This document shows positions 35,471 through 46,100 of a stretch of 64,000 bases of DNA, in pieces. Every line of letters begins with the position of its first letter. The first letter of the stretch is position 1. The notes below the pieces were generated by a model that saw only the letters and a list, made by a program, of their open reading frames with translations, searched no databases and was not told the DNA's origin. Source of the stretch: Welwitschia mirabilis (Eukaryota > Gnetophyta > Gnetopsida > Welwitschiales); the NCBI GenBank assembly GCA_051453625.1, contig JBOZIK010000001.1, forward strand, positions 45,846,160 through 45,910,159. The letters run 5' to 3'. A program made the position numbers and the translations under genes.

Positions 35471-36492
35471 AGTTTGGAATCTTCTTCTTGATGACCTCCA
35501 TCAACTTACAACTATAAATCCTTTACATGACCTTACTTTTCTATTAATACTTGCTTAATTATAATCAAGTGTCAAGAATTCAAAGGACCCTATCAATAAA
35601 TCTTGAGTTTTCAATGACCATCTTTGAACCCCTTTTGTCAGCTCCATAATGAATTTGATGACTCTTGTTAAGAACTCGAGAGTTCTTAATGACCCTTGTC
35701 AAACCCTACTATTACAGAGAGTGATCATCATTTAAATATGATATTTTATTTCTCAAGCATTTTACTTAAAATTTTTCTCAATAACCCCTCCTCATTCTTG
35801 ATGACCCCGATCACAAAGTAATAAATATCTTTCTTCCATGTTATCAAACCCATGTTAGACCCTATAATGTCTATTTCATATTAGTAAATTTTTGCATCAT
35901 TCTTCTTACCACCATTTCATTCCATTTTCTAGCATCAGCCACATATGCAACAATTTCATTTCTAACTATTTTGTTTTTAGTAAAAATTATCATTGACTCC
36001 TTAAATTATGGATTTAATATAATACTAAGAATGATTTTTTATCTATTTTAAGCAAGAGACAAGTGAGTAATTCTACATTTACCTTTTCATTTTTACTTTG
36101 TCATACTTTCATGCTTTTTTGTGCTCTTTTGTATTTAAGTTCTTGAATTATGATAGAACTTCTTATGCAAAAATCTTAGGTACAACTAATATCTTATTTT
36201 TAGCATTAAAAATAATGTCAAACATGAGCAGAGAATAAATTTGAATAGAGTAGAGTAGAATACAATTTTTCCAAAAATTTTTGTAGTAGTAAAAGTGTAT
36301 TTTCAAATTTATGAAAATGACTCTGTGGAAATTTCTTTTATATTCTTTTTATAAAAAAATTACTTAGTAAGTTATTTTTCAAATGTTATTAGCTAAGAAG
36401 CATTTATTCAAAATACTTTTTCAATAACCTAACTTTAATAATTAAAAAAAATTAATAGAATACAAGATTATCTCTTCATTAAATTTTACACA

Positions 36493-37133
36493 GTGCTTTC
36501 AGATCCCTACTTAATAGAGTCTAAAAACAAAATCATTAAGATGGGCTACTACGAATTGCTTACAATGAATGACAGATTCACCTTGGATTTTGTTTATGAG
36601 TTTTATAAGAATTTGAGAATAAATGATGAAAAAGATATGCTAGAAACAATAGTTAAAAATAAAAAAATAGTAATTACTCAAGAAAATATCAGAGAAATGT
36701 TGCACTTGCCACTCAAAAGAGAACTTATTTATACACTAGCAGAAAAGAAGATACAAATTTAAGCATGAGTTATTTACGAAGGGTGGCAGTGTAAGAAAGA
36801 ATCTTAGTAGAAAAAGATATAAAAGGATAATTTTTCATTATTTTAAGAATTATGGCTAGTAATTTAATTCCTATCCTTCATAAACAAAAAGGTATTACAT
36901 TACTTAACCTATACATAATAGCAATAGTGAAGGATGAAATTAATCAAACAAATGTAAATATTATAGTAGGGATGTTTTTAAGTTTAACAAGACATATTAC
37001 AAAATTAAATAAAGTTGGAATTAGAGCTTCTAATATAGTAGGATTAGGATTTCCTTCTTTAATTACTCCAATATTAAGTAAAAATAAAGTTCCATTTCAA
37101 ATAAGTAAGTTTTGTGTTGATTTAACTCTTTAG
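36493..37133 (+). pseudogene. 3' ORF, N-terminal part (plant transposon protein domain, PF20167-like)
   Basis: Two open segments. The first (36493-36762) reads FTLDFVYEFYKNLRINDE, then NKKIVITQENIREMLHLPLK, which fits 'FYANL....VRG..V.fs...IN.LLGLP'. The second (36852-37133) reads MASNLIPILHKQKGITLLNL, then YIIAIVKDEINQTNVNIIVG and NIVGLGFPSLITPIL with KNKVPFQ, which fits 'f...nllP..h...vt...a.LlyaIl.g..iNvG..I....' followed by 'GL.fPsLIT.lc...gV'. This domain is known from 3' ORFs of Athila-type elements; its function is unclear. The position between IN and the 3' LTR agrees. A relative is at 51700-52000 in element C. Confidence 0.75.
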
Positions 37134-39410
37134 ATTTGGTCAAAGTTAAGGATTTAAGTCTCCTAGGAACCATAGGACATAATATCACTCAGCCAGACTT
37201 GGGAGAATCCTCTTTTTCTTCCCAGAGTCTACCTTCATTACTACCCTACTTAATCATGTCTCAAAACCCAACTTAATTCTCAATTAAAGAGATCCTACCC
37301 TTCCATCTGCTTTAGTTAGATTAGTTCTCTAAAGCACTAGAAGAAGATAAGATTAAGAATCTTTACAATACTTTAAATTTAGTTAGAGATGAAATTCAAA
37401 CTTTCTCCATAGAAAAGAGGAGATTTTAGCATTACAAATCTAAGTTTGTGATTTAAGAATTGACAATGAATTATTAAAGTAAAATTAGATAAAGAAAGAG
37501 AAAAATAATGAAAAGTTATGATAAGAAATCACCAAAATTAAATAAATTATTCAGATATATAAAGCTTTTAAGAATATCTGTAGGAAATTATAAAGAGATT
37601 ATGAACATAGTACTAAACTAAAGACTACTACCAAAGACAAGGTAAAAGTAGAAAACTGCCAAACATGTTAGTATCCTTATTACAGAATTTGGATTCAAGC
37701 AAGAAATATGATGTTAAATACATTGAGCATTAATAAAAATTCATTACATTCATGAATAATGAAGATCCTCTACCCTTGATCAAGGAATATTCAGATAAAA
37801 TCTATGTAAACTTATAAGGAATGAATGAAAAACTCATTAAGATTCATGCAAAGGATTAAGAATATAGATATAAATGAATTGAAGCTTAGAATTATTTGGG
37901 GTGCTATCAATCCCTTTTGGGAGGAAATAAGAGAGCCATGGACTAGTTGATGAAAGAAAATAAGTCTTTCAAGAATTAAATGGGAGAAGCAAGTTCTTTT
38001 GATTAACCTCTTCAAGATCCTAGAATAAAACATCTACAAAAACTGAAAGAGCAGTGAATTTAATTTAAGACATTCCTTTGAATTCTTCAACTCTAACTAG
38101 TAAGATTGAAAATAAAATAAAGTTAAGTATTATAAATGCTTTGAAGGAATATCTTGCAGAGTTGAAGAAGGATATGAAAATAATATGCCTAAATATATCC
38201 AACTTATTATTCAAAATTTAGAAAAAAATAATATGAGATTACTACATAAGCTTTGCATGATGAAATTAGACAAGATAATCAAGTTTAGGCATCAAGAATT
38301 GATCATTTCATGTAGCCTTGATTATTATCCCTAAAAATTTTATTATTTCATTGATAGATTTAAATAACATTTAGAAAGTATTATTCAGAAAACTTCTAGG
38401 GAATTAACAAAGTTAAGCAAAAGTTTTAACAATTATAAAAGAGATGTCAAATCATTGATCCATCTACATTCTCTCATCTTATGTAGAAACATTATCCAAC
38501 TACAGATTGAGTTGGGGGCTCCATGTAGATGTAAAGTGAGAGATAGTGGTCACTAGACACCAGATGTTGGGATTGTTGATCACCAGCAGTGCCAGTATCC
38601 TCACCATTTCGTTTACTAGATCCATCAAACAGCGTCATGTATATATAGATATAGAGCCAAAAAGCAATTGTATAAGGTTTGTCAACACTATAGAAGAGCC
38701 TAGTTAGTGCAGAATTACCCAATCACAACTAATCAGTGGTTGTTCAATGTGATTACATGATCAGGATTTCACCAATATCAAGCATAAATTAAAATTGTAT
38801 AAAAATGAGCTAAAGTATCTATTTGGGAATTCAAAATCTTCTTGAATAACATAGTAATAAAATTTTGTTAGATATTTGAAGAATATGAGTTGGATATGAA
38901 AGTTCTTATAGTGTCCTCTCGAGATTTTTAATAGTTGTGTTCTTTTTGAGATAAAATTATGTAGAACATGACTATGCTGAGAGATACTTTTATGTACATT
39001 TTCTTGAAATTAGAAAAGAAAGATTCTTCAGAGATGTACATAGTTTCCATAGGACAAACTTCAAGAATGGAACTACAAGCTAAGGCAGCTCTAGAGCCAA
39101 AACGTGCATCTCAAAGTCCTACTAGATCAAACATTCCTTCAACTCCTAAAAGAAGAAGAGAAGAGCCACAACAACCAAGGGCTCTTTCATGAGCCAAAAG
39201 TAAGGGAAGAAAGGCAGATACTCTAGAGTAGACAGACATACAGATCATAGACTTAAGTGATCTTACTTTGTAGGAGGATTAAAGAAAAATTTTGGTTTCC
39301 TTAGAATAAAAAAAACAATGGCCAAGGCATAGGTAGAATTACAGTCTAGTGAGAAGTACCCTTTTGTTTTTAAAAGGGGAATGAAAAAAATGATGAGCCT
39401 CTTTTTCTCT
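37134..39410 (+). pseudogene. 3' ORF, C-terminal part: coiled coil, Cys/His cluster, basic tail
   Basis: The broken frame continues from the PF20167-like part. At about 38190-38300 it reads QLIIQNLEKNNMRLLHKLCM (coiled-coil-like), then LDYYP and FYYFIDRFK. At 38503-38640 it reads a Cys/His-rich stretch: CRCK, six or so residues, H, later HQQC, then YPHH and a final C, with only TAG stops at probable Gln codons. The stretch continues as KKQLYKVCQHYRRA and NYPITTNQWLFNVIT. An open segment at 38968-39192 ends with a basic Ser-Pro tail (SQSPTRSNIPSTPKRRR) that looks like a nuclear localisation signal, followed by DIQIIDLSDLTL. The function is unknown. The Cys/His part was not found in element C. 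Confidence 0.6.
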
Positions 39411-39470
39411 CTCTACTTTGGTATATATTTGTTTATTAAGGGACTAAAAAAACCTCAAACTTAGAGGAAC
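39411..39470 (+). promoter_or_regulatory. 3' end of internal A with polypurine-type primer region
   Basis: TTATTAAGGGACTAAAAAAA and AACTTAGAGGAAC lie directly before the central LTR. The matching sequence TTGTTAAGGGACTAATAAAA, then TTGAGGAAA, precedes the LTR of element C (54268), so this is the conserved 3' terminus of the family's internal region. The exact tract that primes plus-strand synthesis is probably the GAGGAA(A/C) next to the LTR. Confidence 0.6.
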
Positions 39471-40420
39471 TGATGATGACTAATTTTAATGTGAATTTTA
39501 CTTATTAATGAAATGTTTTTGTTTTTATAATTATACTTTTTAGATAGTAATAGATATAATTCTTTAGAAATTAAGTTAATATACTTCCTAATCAATAGGT
39601 TAGTTAGCTAGTATGTTAGTAGGTTAGTATATATATTTTATGTTATTGAGTTATAGGTACAAATGTCGTTTAGTATTAGGATGAAAGAGAAAGATGAGGT
39701 AATAGAAAAGCAGTAACAACCTTAACTATAAACCTATTCCTAAGGAGCAAATGAAGGAAATGACAAAACAGAAAGGGATATAAGGAATAGATCACCATGA
39801 AAAGGAGGAATATTTTTGCAAATTTCTTTAGCAATGGAACTCAGCAAAAAGGTCAAGAGGGAAGCTATAACTATCCTAAAAAGGGTGCAAAACCATCTCT
39901 AATTCTCCAAGTATTGCTTACAAAGGAAAACACAATCTCATTAGTACATATTTATGTAAAATTTTGGTATTTCAATACAAGACTAAAAATATAACATTTT
40001 GGGTATTATTTTATACATTTTTAATTACTTGATAAAGTAATACTATTACCATTTTCTCCTATTTATGCAGCTGAACATAAATAAGAATAACTAACAATGC
40101 TTAGAAATAAGTATTGCTTAGCATCTTATCTATCATGTTTTTTATAACTTTATTTATTTTCTCATAGTATAATATATGTAAATATTAAACTTTATCATCA
40201 AATAAAATTACTTAATTAGTTCAAGTAACTTCATCATAATATTATCATGATGATGCATTTTGAACTAAACAGTTAAATCTCAACTAGATCTTTGGGAAAT
40301 CTTTGATTTTTATTTAATGATTTAAGCTTAGTTTAGGTTAATAACATCATCGTTTTCTACATTTTCTACCATAACTTTATAGTATTTTCTGCATTCAGTT
40401 TACCATATAAGCTTCCATCA
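39471..40420 (+). repeat. Central LTR of the dimer (3' LTR of A and 5' LTR of B)
   Basis: 950 bp, TGATGATGACTAATTTTAATG...ATAAGCTTCCATCA, with intact TG...CA ends. The left side is the 3' terminus of internal A; the right side is a primer binding site three bases on. No target-site duplication is present at either side, which is the mark of a shared LTR. Confidence 0.85.
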
Positions 40421-40423
40421 TTT

Positions 40424-40441
40424 TGGTGCTAGAGGAAGGCC
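40424..40441 (+). promoter_or_regulatory. Primer binding site, copy B
   Basis: TGGTGCTAGAGGAAGGCC, three bases after the LTR. It starts with TGG, complementary to the tRNA 3' CCA end. The cognate tRNA is not identified. Confidence 0.65.
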
Positions 40442-40949
40442 TATCCTAAAGCCACTAGTGGAGATAAAGAAAACCATGATCCAATGAGATAGCCAAGGAA
40501 AATGGTAAGATGAAAAAGGTAGGTATGTTAAAGACCCTAAAAGATATGATCTGGATAAGCAGACTAGAAGTAGGATTAAAATAGAAATAGAAGAGGAAGA
40601 TCTTATGATGGATGAAACCACTCTTAGAAAGACTGTGAGAGAACAAATCTTTCTTGAATTAATGAATGAATTTGAGCAACAATTACTTACTCTTCTTAAA
40701 CCACCTTTCATTCAAGGAGAATCTTCCCAAATAACTCAAGTAAATAAACCTAAAAAGAAGTTTTTACTAGGATGATATTAGGAAGATGATGAAGATTTAA
40801 GACCTTTAAATTATGATATCCATTAGCTAGAATACTTAAGTGCCATTAATTCTATAGCCTTAGAACACCTAAACAAAGTGAGAAATATAAATATCATGTC
40901 AATATCCACTTTTAAGGGCTAGAAATCAAAAGAACCCTTAGTGCATTTA
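40442..40949 (+). other. Leader and possible gag start, copy B
   Basis: Collinear with 27798-28299. Blocks such as IEEEDLMMDETTLRKTVREQ suggest translated sequence near 40580-40650, possibly the beginning of gag, but no start codon can be chosen. Confidence 0.45.
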
Positions 40950-41766
40950 AGTTTGTTTGATGCCTTCTGTAAAGCAAATCATCTTGATCCATAATCTGAT
41001 TATCTAAGGTATTTTCCTTTTTCTTTAAAAGTGAATGCTCAGTTATGATATTATAAAAACTTGAATTATGCCTTTAGTTTATGGGTAACTCTCAAGGATG
41101 CTTTCTTAGCTAAATTTCAACCCATAAGAATGGTTAAAGATTTAAAAGAACAATTTTTGAATATTAAATAGAAAGATAATAAGAGATTTGATGAATTTAT
41201 GGATAAGTATATTATATTATTAGATAAATGTCCTAACCATGGAATTGCAGCTAGAGAATGAGCTAGAGCTTTACTTAGAGGATTAAAGAGTCAAACTTTA
41301 AAGATAAAACTTACTGTCTATAGGAAGCATCAAAGCAAAGAATGTTCAAGAAGTTGGAGAAGCTATTACTCAATTTTATAATATGAGTCAAGGATGGGGA
41401 CAAGAAAGTGAAAAAAGAATAGAGTAAATGAAGTATTTATGCCAGAATTAGATGGTAGTGTGTATAGTTTAAAACATATTAGTCTTATTAAAGAAGTAGC
41501 TAAAAAAGTGATCAATAATATTGTAGAAAATTTGATTGGTTAGTGTACAACACTTTAAAGAGGAAGAAGGACCTACATGTGAACATTGTGAAGAAGATGA
41601 TCATGAAGGAATAGAATGTCCTTGGATACAGGAATTTGTTCATTGGTTGGATATTAGTAGATTAGATTTAAATATAGAAAATCAATCTCAAACCAGGAAA
41701 AAACCATATCCTTATCAAAGAGGAAATGAAAAGGTAGGTTTAAAAGGCCTTTACAAAAATATGTAA
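40950..41766 (+). pseudogene. gag, copy B
   Basis: Better preserved than in copy A. YLRYFSFSLKVNAQL, stop (Trp), YYKNLNYAFSLW, TLKDAFLAKFQPIRMVKDLK, FDEFMDKYIILLDKCPNHGI and ARALLRGLKSQTLKIKL follow the PF03732-type gag order. An open segment at 41536-41766 contains a complete CCHC zinc knuckle, CEHCEEDDHEGIEC (CX2CX4HX4C), then WIQEFVHWLDISRLDLNIEN and a Lys/Tyr-rich tail. Gag would form the virus-like particle and bind the RNA. Frame breaks occur at the former Gln and Trp codons and around 41330. Confidence 0.88.
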
Positions 41767-42349
41767 ATTCAAAAAGGCAAGAATAATATGATTATTATAG
41801 GAATTGAAAAAATAAAGATTCAAAAGACATGAAAGAAAAATCAAAAGTAGAGAACAAAGAAGGGAAATTTCCTGCTTAAGCTCAACCAAATCCAAGAGAA
41901 GTAAGTAGTAGAGCAATGACTACTAGATGTGGGAAACAAATGGTGATACATGAACCCCAAAAAAAGAAAATAAATTTGAACAGTTTTTCAAATGATAAAA
42001 ACAAAAATTATAAGGAAGAAAATAGTAGATAATGCATCAACAAATCCTCTATCTTTTTCAATGAGAAGTAAACAAATAAAACATTCAAAAATTGAAAAAG
42101 ACATAGAATATTTAACAAAATTTTTAGAAGATATAACAATATCATTATCTCTTTTAAAATTACTAAAAGGCATACCTATGTATTGGAAGCAAATGAAGAG
42201 CATGTGTTTAAAACAAAGGAGTAAAAAGAAAAGCAAAAAGTAAAAACAAATTGAAATGATTAGGAAAGATACAAGTTTATTAGACTTCCATACAAGTTCT
42301 TTAAAATAAATAATATGAAAACTATAGTGATCCATGAACACCTATGATA

Positions 42350-42740
42350 GATGTAAAAATTGATGGAAAACTCAAAGTAGAAGCACTTGTGGATCTAGTA
42401 GCAAGCATTAATGTGATGGCCTATGAAACTTACAAGGAATTGGAAAAGCCAAAGTTAATATTTTACTAAAGAAAGGTGTACTTGACAGATGGTTCAGCAG
42501 TGACACCAAAAAGAGTTCTAAAGGATATATCCATCAAACTCTAGGGCTTTATCTACCTGATAGATTCTTTAGTAATGAAGACTCAGGGAGATATCCATGC
42601 AGTAATTGTGAAAAAATCTTGGATGGCTACTGAAAATGCTACTCTTTATTCTAGGAGATGGGTAATAGAAATCAGTCTAGAAGATATTAAGAAAGAGATT
42701 AAGTTATCTAATGTAATGGCTATAGAAGAGTAACACAAAA
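42350..42740 (+). pseudogene. Aspartic protease, copy B
   Basis: KIDGKLKVEALVDLVASINV, then MAYETYKELEKP, is the active-site block. Here Ala and Ser of DLGAS are kept but Gly is Val, the complement of copy A, where Gly is kept and Ala is Val. A stop follows at FY, stop, RKVYLTDGS. Further blocks HAVIV and RRWVIEISLEDI match the second half of the copy A protease. Inactive. Confidence 0.75.
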
Positions 42741-43049
42741 TACAAAAGCTATAACCAATGCAATTATGATACAAGAGGTTAGTATAATGTTAAATAAGCA
42801 AAATGAATAAAAGCATGAAGAGGAAAATTTGACATCTTAAGAGATAGAAAAGCCCTCACTTAAGGAAGGATCTAAATACATCAAAGTAGCTCTAAATAGA
42901 CCCCTAATTATAAATAGTTGTTTAACTCATTCTCAAGAAAGAAAACTTAAAAGAATGTTGATTAAAAAAAGGCAACTTTTGCTTGGAATTATACTGATAT
43001 TAAAGGAATAGATCCATAAATATGTCAACATAGAATTTATTTAGATACC

Positions 43050-43720
43050 TCTATCAAATCAAACAGGCAACCAAAAAGAATATGCAACCATACATGCGAG
43101 AAATAATTAAATAAGAAATTTCTAGACTCTTGGATGTTGGATTATTTATCCTATATACGATTTCAAATGAATTAGTCCTATCATAATTGTGCCAAAGAAA
43201 GGAAATGAATAGAAAGCATGTATAGATTTTTGAATGTTGAATACTGTAACTTCTAAAGATCACTTTCCTCTTTCATTTATTGATCAAGTTTTAGAAAGAG
43301 TATTTGGACATCAGTACTACAGTTTTTTGGATGGATATAGTGTATGTAATCAGGTCCTAATAGCTTTAGAATATTATGCTAAGACAACTTTCACTTGTAA
43401 TTGGGGTACTTACACTTAAAAAATATTGCCATTTGGATTATGTAGTGCCCCTGTTACCTTTCAAAGATTAGTAAATAATATTTTTTCAAGTTATGATAGG
43501 AAGATCTATCAAAGTATTTATGGATGATTTCTCAACTTTTGAAATTGATCTTGATGAGTTACTAGACAGGTTGGAAAGAGTTTTAGAGAGATGTAAAGAA
43601 AAATTTCTAAAACTTAGCTGGTCAAAAAGTCATCTTATGATGACAGAAGGCATAGTACTAGGATAAAAAATATCTCAAAAAGGAATTGAGATTGATAAAA
43701 AAAATTAAGCTATAAAATAC
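43050..43720 (+). pseudogene. Reverse transcriptase, copy B
   Basis: EYATIHARNN-like broken start, then CIDF, stop (TGA for CGA), MLNTVTSKDHFPLSFIDQVL, ERVFGHQYYSFLDGY, KTTFTCNWGTYT, stop, KILPFGLCSAPVTFQRLV. After a frameshift come IKVFMDDFSTFEIDLDELLD, RLERVLERCKEKFLKLSW and HLMMTEGIVLG. The catalytic box is FMDD, as usual in Athila/Tat elements. Open part at 43234-43419. Confidence 0.9.
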
Positions 43721-43939
43721 ATTTTACCCCTAACTAAACTAAAAGAATTAAGATCTTTCTTCAAGCATGTTGGATATTATAGAATATGTATATCTAACTT
43801 TAGTAAAATTGCTAAAACTTTGAGTAATATTTTATAGAACGATGTGGAATATAAATGGACTGATGAATGTCAAAGTGCTTATTAAACTTTAAAGGATAAA
43901 CTTTTATTAGACCCTATTTTATAAGGATCTAATTAGACA

Positions 43940-44375
43940 AGATCATTCCACATTATGATCGATGCATTTAGTCATGTTATGGGAGTAGTTTTGGAGCAAA
44001 AAGATGAAGATAATAAATGATACACTATTGCTTATATTAGTAAAAACTTTCAACTAGATCAACAGAATTACATAGTAACAGAGTAGTGATGGAATTAAAG
44101 AAATTTAGGCATTATATTTTAGGTTACAAAGTAAAAGTTATAGACCATAGTGCTATTAGATTTTTGATGAATAAAAAAGAAGAAAATTCAGGAATTAGGA
44201 GATCGATACTATTGATGCAAGAATGTGACTTAAACATTATTGATAGAATAGGGATAAAAAATGTGGTAGTAGTTTACCTCTCAAGACTAGAATTTTCTAA
44301 TGAAAAGCAGATAAAGATAAGAGATGAGTTTCTAGATGAACATCTTTTTCAAGTAAAAACCAATCCATAGTAAGC
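43940..44375 (+). pseudogene. RNase H, copy B
   Basis: FHIMIDAFSHVMGVVLEQKD keeps the first catalytic Asp. Then AYISKNFQ, MELKKFRHYILGYKVKVIDH, SAIRFLMNKKEENSGIRRSI, LLMQECDLNIIDRIGIKNVV and VVYLSRLEFSNE. The open part is 44086-44370, beginning inside the domain. It matches copy A along its length with roughly 80-85 percent identity by eye. Confidence 0.87.
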
Positions 44376-44479
44376 TGATATAGTCAACTTTATTATGAGC
44401 AAAAAATTACCATATTTTATGAATTATTATAAAAAGAAAATATTATTAAGATAATCTAGAGAGTACATATGGCATGATA

Positions 44480-45475
44480 AGATGTTATTTAGAAGATGTA
44501 AAGATCATGTTACAAAAAGAGATTTTAGAGGAAGCTCATGAGGGAGGAGGAGGAGGACATTATAGTGCAAGAAGAACAGGGATAAAAATCCTCTATATGA
44601 GATACTACTGACTCATAATATTCAAAGATTCAAATGTTTATATCTAGGATTGTGATAAGTGTCAAAAAGAAGAAGCATTTAGCCAGAGATTAGAAATGCC
44701 ACACTAATGGATTTAGTTAATTTAACCTTTTAATGTTCAGAAAATAGATTTTATTAGACTTATCAATCATTCCTTATATAAAAAAAGATATATTTTGATT
44801 TGCGTTGATTAGTTTACTAAGTGAGCTAAGGCTGAGGATCTATCTCATCATTCTTTCCAAATTATAGTTAACTTTTTCCTTAGGAATATTATCTACTGAT
44901 TAGAGCTCCTCAAAGTCCTATATCTAATAAAAGAACCCATTTTACTAGTGAAATATTTAAGAAACTCTTAATCAAACATGGAATCCACCACAAATTCTCT
45001 ACTACCTATCATCCTCAATCTAATAACTAAGCTGAAGTGACTAATAGAGAAATTAATAGAGTATTAACAAAGGTCATAAATAGTAAGAAAATAGATTGGG
45101 TTGATAAATTAAATAAAGATTCATAGGCTTATAGAATAACTTGAAAACATAGCACATGGCTTATACCATATGAATTAGTCTATGAAAAAAGAGCTATTTT
45201 GCTAATTGAATTGAGAATAAAAACATTTGAATTAGATAAGGGATTAAAGTGTAACTTAGATAAAACTTAAAAGGAATGGATAGAAAACAAGAATATTTAG
45301 ATGAAAACAAAAAAGAATCTCTTTTTCATAAAGAACTTCTACAATATAAGACTAAAATATATCATGATAATAAAATTAGAAAAACTAACTTTAATATTGG
45401 AGATTCAATATTAATTTGTGATCCTAAAAAGACCCAATCCAAGCAAAAATATAAACAAAATTAGTGAGGACCTTA
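44480..45475 (+). pseudogene. Integrase, copy B
   Basis: HEGGGGGHYSARRTGIKIL, CDKCQKEEAFSQRLEMPH (the HHCC Cys pair is kept here), then ICVDQFTK-like sequence near 44800, PISNKRTHFTSEIFKKLLIK, HGIHHKFSTTYHPQSN and AEVTNREINRVLTKVI, and a C-terminal open part at 45276-45464 with YKTKIYHDNKIRKTNF and GDSILICDPKK. The second catalytic Asp is Asn (SNK), as in copy A. Stops are at TAG and TAA mostly. It is followed by the GAW.VYDLG-type end region at 45490-45600. Confidence 0.85.
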
Positions 45476-45884
45476 AACCATAACAATAATTTTGGGAAAT
45501 GGAGCCATAGAAGTATATGATCTTGGTGAAAAGGTAATCTACTAAGTTATGGGACAGAGAATAAAAATGTATAATGATTATAAATCTATGCTACATTATC
45601 TAGAAAATCCTTATAGGGTGGAAAGAATACTTTCACTCTACTGATGACATAAAAGTTTTTAGACTAAATAATAAAGGATGTGTCATTTCCTTAAAGTTTA
45701 TTCAAACTATTAATTTACTAAGTTATTTAAGGTAAATTTAATAATTGTGAAGTAAGAAGCTAACTTAGTAAGCCTTCAATAAAGGATTGTGTATTATTCT
45801 TATTAAGAAGATTAAGGAGATACATTTCATCACATGGTATAATATCTTTTGATGGATGAGTGTATTTATAAAAAAAAAAAAAGC

Positions 45885-46100
45885 ATAATGTTCTACTACG
45901 AGTACACTAGGGAAAATATTCCTAAGAGGGGCCTTTGGTAATGCAATATAGTAGCTATGAGAACTCCACTGAGGGGTTAATTGGCCATGATCTCGATAAT
46001 TAAAAAAAAAAAAGAAGAAGAAGAAGAAATTTTATGGGTCCTTACTTCTCTAATAGTGGTTTCACTCTCCTCATTGTGGTTGAAAAATTAAGTTGTGAAA
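45885..46100 (+). repeat. Conserved post-integrase module, copy B
   Basis: CTAAGAGGGGCCTTTGGTAA, then AACTCCACTGAGGGGTTAAT, TCCTTACTTCTCTAATAGTG and GTTTCACTCTCCTCATTGTG. These are equivalent to blocks at 105-292 and 33205-33420. A GAA trinucleotide run (about 46014-46027) has expanded inside. Confidence 0.8.

Noticed and set aside
36493-39200. Retroviral-type envelope gene in the 3' position
   Set aside because: I see no signal peptide, no fusion-peptide-like segment and no C-terminal membrane anchor. The motifs fit the PF20167-type plant protein instead.
41988-42341. 117-codon minus-strand frame
   Set aside because: Antisense to the gag-protease spacer of copy B. The sense strand reads Lys- and Glu-rich linker remnants.
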